Shown here: piece after piece, positions 1-8,863 of the stretch
How the letters are laid out: every line of letters begins with the position of its first letter
How positions within the stretch are numbered: position 1 is the stretch's first letter
Assembly (NCBI GenBank): GCA_029055435.1
Contig: JAIDDH010000149.1
Span: 1 to 47,440, forward strand
Direction: 5' to 3'
DNA from: Acetatifactor sp.
GTDB taxonomy: Bacteria > Bacillota > Clostridia > Lachnospirales > Lachnospiraceae
Length of the DNA stretch: 47,440 nucleotides
Made by a program: the position numbers and the translations under genes
The notes under the pieces: model-generated
What the model was told of the DNA's origin: nothing
The model's input: only the letters and a program-made list of their open reading frames with translations
Database searches by the model: none

Positions 1-1
1 T

Positions 2-595
2 ATTATTCTAAGCGTTATAGTTGGAGCATTTGGGTGTGTATTTTTTGAAAATCTTATATCAGGAAATAGTAAGCAATCTAATGATTCTATAAAAATTGAA
101 AACATCCTAGATTTACAGACACAAATAGATACTTTATCTGATGCATATAACAATTTGGCACAGATAAATAGTGAACTACAGAATGAAAATTACACATTAC
201 AAAGTCAAATAGATTCACTGAGAGATAAAATATCAGAATACAATTCTTTAGCAGAGGAAAATGCTGCTCTTAAAGATCAAGTACAGCAGTTAGAAAATAA
301 ATTACAAATTGTTGAGAGCATATCTACTGCTGAATCAGGAACTAAAAATAGCAAAGAATCAATTAATAATGATGGTGGCGATGGTGACACATATATTCAA
401 ACCACTGCTACATTTGTAAAGGTGCGCTCTGCTCCCGAGAGTTCTTCTAGCATTATTGGAACGGTAAAACGTGGCACGAAAATCTTGCTTGTTAATACAG
501 TAAAAGAATCGGATGGAAAAGAATGGTATCAAATACTTATTGAAGATGAAACAGGATATATCCGCTCTGACCTTGCGTATATAGTTGGCCAATAA
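2..595 (+). CDS. Membrane-anchored coiled-coil protein with C-terminal bacterial SH3 domain (5' end outside window)
   Basis: The reading frame is open from base 2 with no start codon in view, so this is the C-terminal part of a longer gene. The first visible residues are a hydrophobic stretch (IILSVIVGAFGCVFF) that looks like a transmembrane anchor. A polar region rich in Gln, Asn, Leu and Ile follows with heptad-like spacing, suggesting a coiled coil of about 80 residues, and then a Ser/Gly/Asp linker. The last 60 residues match a bacterial SH3 domain: the VKVRSAPESSS start, the GTVKRGTKI turn and the ending GYIRSDLAYI are typical. Such proteins are often anchored on the cell surface and bind peptidoglycan; that role is inferred. 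A TTG at 155 in the same frame is unlikely to be the true start because the frame extends upstream through the membrane segment. Base composition is AT-rich, unlike the core genes from 1.8 kb onward. Confidence 0.75.
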   Translation: MILSVIVGAFGCVFFENLISGNSKQSNDSIKIENILDLQTQIDTLSDAYNNLAQINSELQNENYTLQSQIDSLRDKISEYNSLAEENAALKDQVQQLENKLQIVESISTAESGTKNSKESINNDGGDGDTYIQTTATFVKVRSAPESSSSIIGTVKRGTKILLVNTVKESDGKEWYQILIEDETGYIRSDLAYIVGQ

Positions 596-707
596 TTTAA
601 TGTATTTATTCCAAGAACAAAACAGTTTTCTATCGGGTAAATAACATACTCATTTATAGTAAATCACACAACTTATGCCGCCAATAAAAATCAAATTTTA
701 TCACGCT

Positions 708-1235
708 TCATAAACTATTTTTACTCTCTAAAATTTCTTTCAAAGTTCTTGGCATAAACCCAATAATATCTACACCAACATTATAAGCATTTTTAACTTT
801 AGAGATATATTGATTAGTCTCATTATCAAAATTGTTATGGATATGCCCATAAAAATGCAGAACATTCCTATAATATCCATTCCATTCAACCATAGGATAA
901 TGACAGCAAACAATCTGAGTACCATTATCATTAACCATTTTCATATCAACAATCTCTACAAAATAGTCTATACAAGCAGGATTTTTAAGTAACTTCCCAT
1001 CATGATTACCAATTATTAAATGTTTTCGTCCTTTTAACTGCTTTAGGTATAAAATTGGATCTTCACACTTATATGAAAAATCACCTAATATATACACATC
1101 ATCATTATCTGTTACTCTACTATTCCAGTTATCAATAATAGTCTTGTCCATTTCTTCTATTGTATTGAATGGTCTATTTGACATTCTTCGGATATTATCG
1201 TGTCCAAAATGTGTATCTGCAATATAATAATTCAC
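708..1235 (-). CDS. Calcineurin-like metallophosphoesterase
   Basis: A 175-residue protein carrying the full set of metallophosphoesterase motifs: the ADTHFGH start (D-x-H), GDFSY (G-D), GNHD at about residue 77, CHYP in the middle, and GHIHNN (G-H-x-H) near residue 130. These residues bind a two-metal centre that hydrolyses phosphoester bonds. The substrate cannot be told from sequence, although this short form resembles phage- and plasmid-borne phosphoesterases. The start is a GTG, chosen because AGGAGG lies nine bases upstream. The gene is AT-rich, stands alone, converges with the partial SH3-domain gene, and lies beside a recombinase remnant, so acquisition by transfer is plausible. Confidence 0.85.
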   Translation of the reverse strand: MNYYIADTHFGHDNIRRMSNRPFNTIEEMDKTIIDNWNSRVTDNDDVYILGDFSYKCEDPILYLKQLKGRKHLIIGNHDGKLLKNPACIDYFVEIVDMKMVNDNGTQIVCCHYPMVEWNGYYRNVLHFYGHIHNNFDNETNQYISKVKNAYNVGVDIIGFMPRTLKEILESKNSL

Positions 1236-1426
1236 TATATTTCACCTCCTTTTTATTCCTTGAAATCAGACTTTCATCTCTCTATTTTTCCATCAACTTT
1301 AATTCATTTTCCAGCTTTCTTATCTTCTTTGGCTCTAAATCTTTTATCTTTGAATTCTATTGCTCTCAGCATAAAAATCATCCTTCCTTATTATACCATA
1401 CACTTCTATCCTACAGTAATAGTTCT

Positions 1427-1636
1427 TTACATATTTTCTAAAACTTCATAACTTCTGCTATCTCCTGCTGCATAAGTTCCAAGTGTTGTATTTACATTAC
1501 TATGTCTCAGTTGTTCCTGAACAAAAGTAGCATCGTGTCCTGACACCTGGTAAAGAACCGTGGCATATAAATGGCGCATCATATGCGGAGTAATCTTCCC
1601 TCCACTAGTATTCAAACTCAGGTATAACGCAATCAA
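1427..1636 (-). pseudogene. Tyrosine recombinase (phage integrase family) C-terminal remnant
   Basis: About 60 residues match the catalytic end of a tyrosine recombinase: ITPHMMRHLYAT holds the H-x-x-R box, LRHSNVNTT the second conserved histidine region, and TLGTYA the tyrosine nucleophile. The first catalytic Arg, the N-terminal SAM-like DNA-binding domain and about 250 residues of a normal integrase are missing. The TTG start and the first dozen residues (IALYLSLNT) come from the reverse-strand DNA of a neighbouring small open frame and are probably not integrase-derived. It is therefore read as a truncated remnant of a departed integrative element, left 155 bases beyond the end of rlmN. 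It is very unlikely to be active alone. Confidence 0.8.
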
Positions 1637-1721
1637 CTCCGTTATCTTTTATTATAACAGTCACCATAATATTTCCGTAACATTCAAATTTTCCAATCAG
1701 TGTGTATATATTCTTATTCAT
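1605..1721 (-). pseudogene. Small 38-codon open frame truncated against the integrase remnant
   Basis: An ATG at 1721 is preceded by a purine-rich GGGAAATAGG ribosome-binding-like stretch and opens a 38-codon frame (starts MNKNIYTLIGKFECYG, ends CVIPEFEY). It runs into the integrase fragment in a different frame and stops there. I do not recognise the family. The good start signal and the abrupt stop at the junction suggest the 5' end of a former gene fused by deletion to the integrase 3' end. It could also be chance coding. Confidence 0.3.
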
Positions 1722-1754
1722 CCTATTTCCCTTTTTTCTTTATTTTTCTCCAAA

Positions 1755-1802
1755 AACAAAACACCCAAACCCCTTAATTTTATAAGATGTTTTAGGTGTT
1801 TT
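1755..1802 (-). terminator. Probable rlmN terminator
   Basis: Read on the minus strand, AAAACACC overlapping the rlmN stop codon can pair with GGTGTTTT about 30 bases later, followed by a T-rich tail (GTTTTTGG). The stem is short and AT-rich with a long loop, so the call is moderate. It closes the murE-to-rlmN gene cluster. Confidence 0.5.
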
Positions 1803-2823
1803 TATAATTGCGTCTGAGCTGCCCGCATGCGCCGTCGATATCACGTCCCATTTCTCTTCTAATGGTGACATTTATTTGTTTCTTTTCAAGTTTATCTTTA
1901 AACGCCCTGATCCTGGCGGCCTCCGACTGCACGAAATCCCGCTCTTTTATGGGATTCACCGGAATCAGATTCACATGGCAGCCGAGGGGCGCGGCCAACG
2001 CGCCAAGTCTTTCGGCGTCCTTATCTGTATCATTGACTCCTCCCACCAGAGAATATTCAAAAGTGATTCTTCTTCCTGTCTCCTCAAAATAATACCGGCA
2101 GGCCTCCATAAGTTCCCCGATGGAATACTGATTGGCAATGGGCATGAGCTGCCGTCTCTTCTCGTCCGTGACAGCGTGGAGGGACAATGCCAGAGTAATC
2201 TGCAGCCGCTCCTTTGCGAGCTGGCGCATGCGGGGCACGATGCCGCAGGTTGACACGGTGACATTCCGCTGGCTGATATGCAGTCCATTCTCATCCGTGA
2301 GCATCCGTATGAATTTCAGAAGATTCTCATAATTGTCAAGCGGCTCCCCGGTTCCCATCACCACCACATTGGACACCCGCTCTCCGGTGAGTTTCGTGAT
2401 GGCATAAATCTGATCCAGCATCTCCGATGGAAGAAGATTTCTCTCCAGTCCGTCCAGAGTGGAGGCGCAGAATCTGCAGCCCATGCGGCATCCCACCTGA
2501 GAGGAAATGCACACGGAATTTCCGTGCCGGTAGCGCATCCACACACTCTCCACCATATTGCCGTCAGAAAGTTTGAATAAATACTTTTTTGTGCCGTCTA
2601 TCTTAGATTCCTGCACACGCACTGCCTCCAGGGCCGTGTAGCGATAGCGACTCCCGCACTGCTCCCGCAGCTCCTTGGAGAGATTCGTCATCTCACTGAA
2701 ATCTCTGGCCAGCTTCACATGCATCCATTCATACATCTGCTTTGCCCGAAAAGCCTTCTCCCCGCAGGCCGCAAGTTCTTGCGTAAGCTCCTCCAGCGAC
2801 AGGGATTTGATATCTGATTCCAT
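1792..2823 (-). CDS. rlmN: 23S rRNA A2503 / tRNA A37 C2-methyltransferase RlmN (dual-specificity radical SAM)
   Basis: RlmN methylates C2 of adenosine 2503 in 23S rRNA, and of A37 in some tRNAs, using two SAM molecules and a methyl-cysteine intermediate. The radical-SAM cluster motif is visible as C112-x3-C116-x2-C119 in GCRMGCRFC. The two catalytic cysteines fit the family: one follows the cluster motif region, and C333 sits in the C-terminal GACGQLR box. GTGEPLDN and SLHAVTDEKR are further family signatures. I start at the ATG at 2823 (343 residues, the usual length) because AAGGAG lies six bases upstream. An in-frame ATG at 2853 would add ten residues but has its Shine-Dalgarno almost touching it. 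The gene follows rsmB by about 50 bases and is the last gene of the cluster, where in many Firmicutes prpC/prkC would follow; here an AT-rich accessory patch follows instead. Confidence 0.93.
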   Translation of the reverse strand: MESDIKSLSLEELTQELAACGEKAFRAKQMYEWMHVKLARDFSEMTNLSKELREQCGSRYRYTALEAVRVQESKIDGTKKYLFKLSDGNMVESVWMRYRHGNSVCISSQVGCRMGCRFCASTLDGLERNLLPSEMLDQIYAITKLTGERVSNVVVMGTGEPLDNYENLLKFIRMLTDENGLHISQRNVTVSTCGIVPRMRQLAKERLQITLALSLHAVTDEKRRQLMPIANQYSIGELMEACRYYFEETGRRITFEYSLVGGVNDTDKDAERLGALAAPLGCHVNLIPVNPIKERDFVQSEAARIRAFKDKLEKKQINVTIRREMGRDIDGACGQLRRNYKNT

Positions 2824-2875
2824 TCCGTTCTCCTTCGTCAAATTCTTTATCATACTCCGTCAGATAAAGAATGAC

Positions 2876-4177
2876 TCATTTTCTCCGCAGTCTGGCATAA
2901 TAAAAGCCATCCGTCTCGTCCTCCCCCGGTATAAACTGACGCTGCTCTTCCAGCTCAAAGGGAAATTGCTCCAAAATCCAGCGTACCATATTCTCATTCT
3001 CCGCGGGATTGATGGTACAGGTACTGTACAGCAATCTCCCGCCGGGCCTGACATACTGCCAGCAGCTTTCGATAATGGCGCGCTGCAGCTCTTCCAGCGC
3101 CAGAAGCTTCTCCGGGCTCACGCGATACTTGATATCCCGCTTCTTGCCCAGAACACCCAGTCCTGAGCACGGCACATCCGCCAGCACCACATCCGCCCTG
3201 CCATGCATGGATTCATCCGACTCCGTGGCGTCATGTACCTCCACCGTGATATTTGTCATTCCCATTCGTTCTATATTTTCTTCAATCAGGTCTGTCTTTT
3301 TCCCGGACACATCCCGGGCCAGCACTCTGCCGCCCGCCCCGGTCTTCTCCGCGGCAAAGATGCTCTTCCCCCCGGGCGCGGCACAGATGTCCAGCACAAA
3401 ATCTCCCGCCTTTATGCCCGCGGCTTCCACCGCCATGGCAGAGCTTGCGTCCTGCACCACAAATTTCCCCTGGGTAAATCCCGGCAGCCTGGCGATATTC
3501 TCCGTATTTTCCACCATATAACTACAGGGCAGCAGAGAACTTTGACGCAAAACCGCACCCGCCTGTTCCATATCCCGCACTAGCTTCCCATGCTCTTCTT
3601 CAGATATATTCGTAGAAAACCGCAGCGACACCGGATGAATGTCCAAAAGTCCCCTCAATATTCTCTCCGTGCGCTCTGCGCCATAGGCATCCGTCCAGAG
3701 CTGCACCAACCAGAGAGGCATGGAATATTTCACGGACAGGTATTCCAACGGGGCCGCCGTCCGATCCGGCATCGGCAGATTTCCCTTCTGTCTGGCAATC
3801 CCCCGGAGCACGCCGTTTACAAAGCCCTTCAGGCTGCTGAATTTCCTCTTCTGCGCCAGTTTACAGGCCTCGTTGCAAACCGCGCTGTCCGGCACATTAT
3901 CCATGTAGAGCAGTTGATAGACACTCATGCGCATCAGACAGCGTATCAGAGGCTTCATCTTACGCACGGGCACGCTGGAGCAGGCGTCCAGATAATAATC
4001 CAGCTCCGTCTGCCTCTCAATGGTCCCTTCCGTCAGGCGCTTGATAAACGCCTTATCCCGCTCCTCCAAATAATTATATTTATCCAACACCGCCCGGATC
4101 AGCCGGTGAGAAAGTTCCTCTCCGCGCTCTAAGGCGAGCAAAGTGTCCAACACTATCTCTCTGGTATTTTCCGCCAC
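2876..4177 (-). CDS. rsmB: 16S rRNA (cytosine 967-C5)-methyltransferase RsmB
   Basis: A 433-residue protein. The N-terminal 140 residues are a NusB-like RNA-binding domain (helical, with RCLMRMSVYQLLY). The rest is the Rossmann methyltransferase domain of the NOL1/NOP2/Sun family. The SAM site is DICAAPGGKS, and the two conserved cysteine motifs are ADVPCSGLG and LLYSTCTINPAEN, which act in release and in nucleophilic attack on C967. It starts at a GTG with a GGGGAAGG stretch upstream. It sits between yugP and rlmN in the conserved order def-fmt-yugP-rsmB-rlmN, with short gaps that suggest cotranscription. Confidence 0.93.
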   Translation of the reverse strand: MAENTREIVLDTLLALERGEELSHRLIRAVLDKYNYLEERDKAFIKRLTEGTIERQTELDYYLDACSSVPVRKMKPLIRCLMRMSVYQLLYMDNVPDSAVCNEACKLAQKRKFSSLKGFVNGVLRGIARQKGNLPMPDRTAAPLEYLSVKYSMPLWLVQLWTDAYGAERTERILRGLLDIHPVSLRFSTNISEEEHGKLVRDMEQAGAVLRQSSLLPCSYMVENTENIARLPGFTQGKFVVQDASSAMAVEAAGIKAGDFVLDICAAPGGKSIFAAEKTGAGGRVLARDVSGKKTDLIEENIERMGMTNITVEVHDATESDESMHGRADVVLADVPCSGLGVLGKKRDIKYRVSPEKLLALEELQRAIIESCWQYVRPGGRLLYSTCTINPAENENMVRWILEQFPFELEEQRQFIPGEDETDGFYYARLRRK

Positions 4178-4219
4178 GTCTCCCGTACCTTCCCCGTCAG
4201 ATTACCGTCATCAAATTGC

Positions 4220-4930
4220 TCAATCGTTTCTGCGTCTTCCGCCGCCGAACAGAATAAGCAGACGCAAAAGCTGCAATATGGCTGCTGCCGCTGCCGCCAC
4301 ATAAGTCAACGCCGCTGCCGTGAGCACTTTTTTGCAGCCCGCATTTTCCTGCTCCGAGAGCAGCCCATACTGAGAAATCTTCGCCACCGCCCTGCGGGAT
4401 GCATCGAATTCCACCGGCAGCGTCACCAGCTGAAACAGCACAGCCAGCACAAACGCCCAGATACCGATCTGAATCAGCACCTGATTCCAGCCAAGAAACA
4501 CCCCCAGCACAATCAACGGCAGTCCGAGATTGCTGGCGATATTCACCACCGGCACCATGGCAGAACGGACATTCAGGGGCGAATAAGACTTTGCATGCTG
4601 AATGGCATGGCCGCACTCGTGGGCCGCTACAGCCACCGCCGTGACGGAGACTCCGTGATACACATCATATGACAGACGGACAGTGTCACTCCTGGGGTCG
4701 TAGTGATCCCCCGCATCAGCCTGCAGACACTCTATCTGCACCTGATAAAGTCCCTCGTCGTTCAGAATCCTCCTTGCCGCCTCCGCGCCGTTTATGCCGG
4801 TAGAAGCAGGCACTTTCTTATATTTATTCATCGTGGAATTCACCAATGCACTGGCCGCCAGACAGATCACCATACCCAGCAGCACCAGCCAATAGGTAGG
4901 ATCAAAATATAAACCATATCCCCAAAACAT
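4220..4930 (-). CDS. Membrane zinc metallopeptidase, YugP family
   Basis: A 236-residue integral membrane protein of the Zn_peptidase_2 (YugP) family. The zincin motif HECGH is in AVAAHECGHAIQHA at about residue 120, and a later Glu in EFDASRRA is the probable third metal ligand. A membrane helix precedes the catalytic domain (YWLVLLGMVICLAASAL) and two or three follow it (LGLPLIVLGVFLGW, IGIWAFVLAVLFQLVTL, and an Ala-rich C-terminal helix), so the active site lies at the membrane face. Its substrate is unknown in any species that I can name. AAGGAGG lies seven bases before the ATG. The gene lies between fmt and rsmB, a common clostridial arrangement. Confidence 0.88.
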   Translation of the reverse strand: MFWGYGLYFDPTYWLVLLGMVICLAASALVNSTMNKYKKVPASTGINGAEAARRILNDEGLYQVQIECLQADAGDHYDPRSDTVRLSYDVYHGVSVTAVAVAAHECGHAIQHAKSYSPLNVRSAMVPVVNIASNLGLPLIVLGVFLGWNQVLIQIGIWAFVLAVLFQLVTLPVEFDASRRAVAKISQYGLLSEQENAGCKKVLTAAALTYVAAAAAAILQLLRLLILFGGGRRRND

Positions 4931-4951
4931 TTCTTTACCTCCTTAGCAATA

Positions 4952-5905
4952 TCAGCAGCCAAGCATCTCCCCCGGCTCCATCTTTACTCCCAGCAAAAAA
5001 TCATGGGCACTCATGCGCTTCTTTCCTTCCAGCTGCAGCTCCAGCACGCGCAGTGCGCCCTGTCCGCAGGATATCAGCACAGAGTCTTTATCCGTATCTA
5101 AAATAGTCCCGGGAACGCTCTGTAATGCTGTTTTGCGCGCCGTTTCGGCATCCTCCACAGGCACGGCCCTCCATATTTTCAACTGTTTACCTTTATACGA
5201 AGTATATGCACTGGGCCATGGCGTCACTCCCCGTATCAGGCGATCCAAGGTCACAGCGCTTCGGGCAAAGTCCAGATGCCCCATCTGCTTCTCGATCAAG
5301 GGTGCATGACAGCTTGCCGCATCATCCTGCCTCTCAGGCACCAGCTTCCCTTCTTCCAGCAAGTCCAATGCCTCTTTTATGGCTTCTCCTCCCAAAATTG
5401 TGAGTTTGTCATGCAGAGTCTCATAAGTGTCCGTATCCTCAATGGGAATTTTCTTTTTATAGAGCATATCTCCCGTGTCAATCCCTGCATCCATCTGCAT
5501 GATCGTGACGCCGGTCTCCGACTCGCCATCGATAATCACATGCTGAATGGGGGATGCGCCTCTGTATTTGGGAAGCAGCGATGCATGAATGTTCAGACAG
5601 CCATACTTTGGCATATCCAGAATCTCCTGAGAGAGAATCTGTCCAAAGGCCGCCACAATATACACATCCGCCTCATATTTCTTCAGCTCGGCTATGGCCT
5701 CGGGCGTCTTGATCCGCCGCGGCTGCAGCACTGGAATCTGATGCTTTAACGCACATTCCTTCACGGGCGGCGCCTGCAGCTGTCCGCTGCGCCCTTTCGC
5801 CTTGTCCGGCTGGGTCACAGCCAGTGTAATCTCATGCCCGGCCTCCAGCAGAGCCTCCATCGCTCCTACGGCAAAATCCGGGGTTCCCATAAATACAATT
5901 TTCAT
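4952..5905 (-). CDS. fmt: Methionyl-tRNA formyltransferase
   Basis: The enzyme formylates initiator Met-tRNA using 10-formyltetrahydrofolate. The 317-residue protein begins with the classic MKIVFMGTPDFAVGAMEALL. The catalytic segment is visible as CLNIHASLLPKYRGASPIQ (Asn-His of the active site, then the SLLPKYRG loop), followed by GVTIMQMDAGIDTGD. The C-terminal OB-like domain (about 205-315) binds tRNA. The start at 5905 was chosen by family N-terminus and a GGAGGG ribosome site; an upstream in-frame ATG would add 13 unlikely residues. It follows def by 83 bases. That spacer carries degenerate GGAATC-like repeats. Confidence 0.95.
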   Translation of the reverse strand: MKIVFMGTPDFAVGAMEALLEAGHEITLAVTQPDKAKGRSGQLQAPPVKECALKHQIPVLQPRRIKTPEAIAELKKYEADVYIVAAFGQILSQEILDMPKYGCLNIHASLLPKYRGASPIQHVIIDGESETGVTIMQMDAGIDTGDMLYKKKIPIEDTDTYETLHDKLTILGGEAIKEALDLLEEGKLVPERQDDAASCHAPLIEKQMGHLDFARSAVTLDRLIRGVTPWPSAYTSYKGKQLKIWRAVPVEDAETARKTALQSVPGTILDTDKDSVLISCGQGALRVLELQLEGKKRMSAHDFLLGVKMEPGEMLGC

Positions 5906-5988
5906 CCGCCTGCACCCTCCTGTGTTCCGTTCTTTTAATACCATATTCTGATTCCGATACTGATTCTGAGCCTTATTCCGGTAACGGC

Positions 5989-6468
5989 CTAATCTTCCGT
6001 GTCATCGGCGGTCACATCCTGTAACTCGCCCTCTACCTTCTCCACATACATATGCCCGTCCAGATGATCCAGCTCATGGCAGATGGCGCGGGCCAGAAGC
6101 TCCGTCCCTTCCACCTCATAGGGCTTCATATTCACGTCCAGAGCAACAGCCTTCACATAATTGGGCCGAGTGACCACACCGCTCTTGCCCGGCAGGCTCA
6201 GACACCCCTCCGGACCGGTCTGCTCCCCGCTGCTCTCCACGATGCGGGGATTGATCATAATATAGGGATCCTCGCCGGTCACGTCGATGACCACGACGCG
6301 CTTTAAAATCCCCACCTGAGGAGCCGCGAGTCCCACTCCATTGGCCTCATACATGGTCTCCAGCATGTCCTCGATCAACTCCCTTGTGCGGGGCGTCATC
6401 TCTGTCACTTCCTTGCATTTCTTACTCAGTACCTCATCCCCGTATTCACGGATATTTCTGATTGCCAT
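5989..6468 (-). CDS. def: Peptide deformylase
   Basis: Removes the N-formyl group from nascent proteins, the counterpart of Fmt encoded next to it. The 159 residues show all three motifs: GVGLAAPQVG (44-53), EGCLS with metal-binding C89, and HELDH with metal ligands H131 and H135 and the catalytic Glu between them. The length and compact C-terminus fit type I/III-like clostridial deformylases. The start at 6468 has AGGAGGAAGAGA directly upstream. A longer frame to 6546 would add a Lys-rich extension overlapping the 3' end of priA and is rejected. Probably translated from the same message as priA and fmt. Confidence 0.95.
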   Translation of the reverse strand: MAIRNIREYGDEVLSKKCKEVTEMTPRTRELIEDMLETMYEANGVGLAAPQVGILKRVVVIDVTGEDPYIMINPRIVESSGEQTGPEGCLSLPGKSGVVTRPNYVKAVALDVNMKPYEVEGTELLARAICHELDHLDGHMYVEKVEGELQDVTADDTED

Positions 6469-6536
6469 TCTCTTCCTCCTCCCGAAGTATCGCTCCGGTT
6501 TTGTTTTATCCTGATTTTTATTTTTCTCCTGTTTTA

Positions 6537-8777
6537 TTATAGACAATGCATCGGGTCAAAATCAAACTGCACCTGCCCGTTTCCAAGTTGCCACCGCAAA
6601 AGCAGCTCCTCCAGCTGATCCTTGACACGCACCAACTGTCCGTAATCCTCATGCTTTACATAAAACACAAAACGGTAAATATCATTGATCTTGCCGATGG
6701 ATGCCGCCGCAGGGCCCAGCACCGCCGCACCTTCTCCCCGCACCGCATCCGCGAGTTTTCCGGCCAGCTCCGCTCCCGCAGGCTCCTCCGCGGCAAAAAT
6801 CTGCACTGCCAGCATATGAGCCGCAGGGGGATATCCGCCCAACTCCCGGTACAAGACCTCCTCCTGATAAAATCCTTCATAATCCTGTTTTGCTGCACGG
6901 GTCACGGCGTAATGCTCCGGCTGGTAGGTCTGGATCACAGCCTCTCCGGCAGCCGCTCCCCGACCGGCCCGGCCCACCGCCTGAGTCAGAAGCTGAAAGG
7001 TTCGCTCCCCCGCCCGATAGTCCGCCGCGCTCAGGGACAGATCCGCCGCCAGGATTCCCACCAGCGTGACCTTGGGAAAATCATGACCTTTCACAATCAT
7101 CTGTGTGCCGATGAGCACATCCGCCTCCTCGTTGGCAAAGGCAGACAAAATTTTCTCATAGCTGTCCTTTGTCTTTGTGGTGTCGCCGTCCATGCGCAGC
7201 GTCCGCACTCCCGGAAACAATTCCCGCAGCTTCTCCTCGATCTGCTGTGTTCCCGCCCGAAAGCCCAGAATATATCGGGAACCGCATTTGGGGCAGAGTT
7301 TCGGCTTCGGCTGGCTGTATCCGCAGTAATGGCAGACCAGCCGCCCGTCTCTGTGCTCCGCCAGAGACACATCACAATGAGGACATTTCATCACCTCTCC
7401 ACAGGCTCTGCAGGACACAAATCCCGCATATCCTCTGCGGTTTAGAAACAGCATGCTCTGCTGTCCCCTGCCCAGTCTGTCCGCCAGAAGCTCCTGCAGC
7501 TTCACGCTGAAAATAGAGCGGTTTCCACTCTTTAATTCTTCCCGCAAATCCACGGTGTAAACCGCGGGAAGGCTTCCTCCCGTCAAACGCTCCCGCAAGG
7601 TGAAAAGCTTATATTCCCCCCGCTTTGCCCGATAATAAGATTCCAGCGAAGGAGTGGCCGACCCCAGCACCACGCTGGCTCCGTGAAGCCTTGCCACTTC
7701 CATGGCGGTCTCCCTTGCATGATACTTGGGCGTACTCTCGCTCTTATAGCTCCCCTCATGCTCCTCGTCCATAACAATCAGACCAATATTCGGAAAAGGT
7801 GTGAACAGCGCGGATCTGGGGCCGATAATCACATCGATCTCCCCCCGCTTTGCCCGCTCACACTGATCATATTTTTCCCCGGGAGAAAGCGTGGAATTCA
7901 GGATGCTGACCCGGTCGCCGAAACGCCTGTAGAATCGCAGCAGGGTCTGATAAGTCAAAGCAATCTCCGGTATGAGCACAATGGCCTGTTTTCCTCTTTT
8001 CAGCACCCCCTCCACCAGCTCCATATAGACCTCCGTCTTACCGCTGCCGGTGATGCCGTGTATCAGATAAGTACCCGGATTCCCTTCGTCAAAATCCCCC
8101 AGCACCGCATCCACGATATGCTGCTGATCCGGGCTGAGTCGCCGCCTCTCGCGAGCGGCTTCCTCCGAAAATCTGACCGGATTGCGAAACTGCTCTGTGG
8201 TGACTACGCGGATAGCCCCAGCCTTTTCCAGACTATTGACGGTGCCTGCCGCCACATTCAGCTTCCCGGTAATCCATTGATAGGGTATAGCCCCGGCCGT
8301 CTCCTCCCACTGCTCCAGGAGCGCCGTCAGCAATCTGGCCTTGGCCGGCTGTTTCTTTCGCAGGCTCTCGCCCAACAGGGAGCGGAGCTCTTCCCGGTTC
8401 ATACGCACCTCCACAAAGCGCTTCTCCTGCTTCTTCACAGTCTTTTTGGCCGGGAGCACTGTCTTTAATGCCTGTATCATGGTGGAGCCGTAATTTTGCC
8501 GTATCCACGCCGCCAGAGCCACCATCCTTCCGGTGGCATCCGCGTCCTTTTCGGCAATCCCCAAAAGTTCCTTGGTGCGGGCCGGATCAAACTTGCACTC
8601 ATCCCCCACCGCCAGCACATAACCCTTGATCAACCTGTTGCCGTTTCCGAAAGGAATCTGCACGCACATCCCCGGCTCCAGCCGGTCCCGCAGATGCGGA
8701 GGCACCCGATACTGAAAGGATTTATCCAATTTTTCGTGGGAGATATCCACAATGATATCCGCATACTGTTCCCGCAC
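6537..8777 (-). CDS. priA: Primosomal replication-restart helicase PriA
   Basis: A 746-residue superfamily 2 helicase that reloads the replisome at stalled forks. Seen in order: an N-terminal 3'-DNA-end-binding domain (DIIVDISHEKLDKSFQYRVP), a winged-helix region around 170-230, Walker A GITGSGKTEVYME, DEEH box (LIVMDEEHEGSYK), helicase motif III (VLGSATPSLESY), then eight zinc-binding cysteines in paired motifs (CRACG, CPHC, CHYCG, CPKCG) and motifs V-VI (GTQMIVKGHDF, QAVGRAGRG). It starts at a GTG; the ribosome site AGAGGAAAA is itself part of the short tandem repeat filling the murE-priA gap. Its 3' end lies about 70 bases before the def start. Confidence 0.95.
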   Translation of the reverse strand: MREQYADIIVDISHEKLDKSFQYRVPPHLRDRLEPGMCVQIPFGNGNRLIKGYVLAVGDECKFDPARTKELLGIAEKDADATGRMVALAAWIRQNYGSTMIQALKTVLPAKKTVKKQEKRFVEVRMNREELRSLLGESLRKKQPAKARLLTALLEQWEETAGAIPYQWITGKLNVAAGTVNSLEKAGAIRVVTTEQFRNPVRFSEEAARERRRLSPDQQHIVDAVLGDFDEGNPGTYLIHGITGSGKTEVYMELVEGVLKRGKQAIVLIPEIALTYQTLLRFYRRFGDRVSILNSTLSPGEKYDQCERAKRGEIDVIIGPRSALFTPFPNIGLIVMDEEHEGSYKSESTPKYHARETAMEVARLHGASVVLGSATPSLESYYRAKRGEYKLFTLRERLTGGSLPAVYTVDLREELKSGNRSIFSVKLQELLADRLGRGQQSMLFLNRRGYAGFVSCRACGEVMKCPHCDVSLAEHRDGRLVCHYCGYSQPKPKLCPKCGSRYILGFRAGTQQIEEKLRELFPGVRTLRMDGDTTKTKDSYEKILSAFANEEADVLIGTQMIVKGHDFPKVTLVGILAADLSLSAADYRAGERTFQLLTQAVGRAGRGAAAGEAVIQTYQPEHYAVTRAAKQDYEGFYQEEVLYRELGGYPPAAHMLAVQIFAAEEPAGAELAGKLADAVRGEGAAVLGPAAASIGKINDIYRFVFYVKHEDYGQLVRVKDQLEELLLRWQLGNGQVQFDFDPMHCL

Positions 8778-8863
8778 CGCTTTTCCTCTTACCGTTTTCC
8801 TCTTACTATTCTCAGCTTACTATTTACAGCTTACTATTTACAGCCTATTATTTCCAGCTTACC
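8778..8863. repeat. Degenerate tandem repeat of about 14 bp between murE and priA
   Basis: About six imperfect copies of a unit close to CAGCTTACTATTTA (plus strand) fill the whole gap between the murE stop codon and the priA GTG. The two central copies are identical. The last two copies (read on the minus strand as GTAAGAGGAAAA) supply the priA ribosome binding site, so the repeat is part of the priA translation start region. Confidence 0.75.

Noticed and set aside
2278..4132. Plus-strand open frames of 100-180 codons opposite rlmN and rsmB
   Set aside because: They are antisense shadows of GC-rich genes with clear motifs, without ribosome sites or recognisable families.
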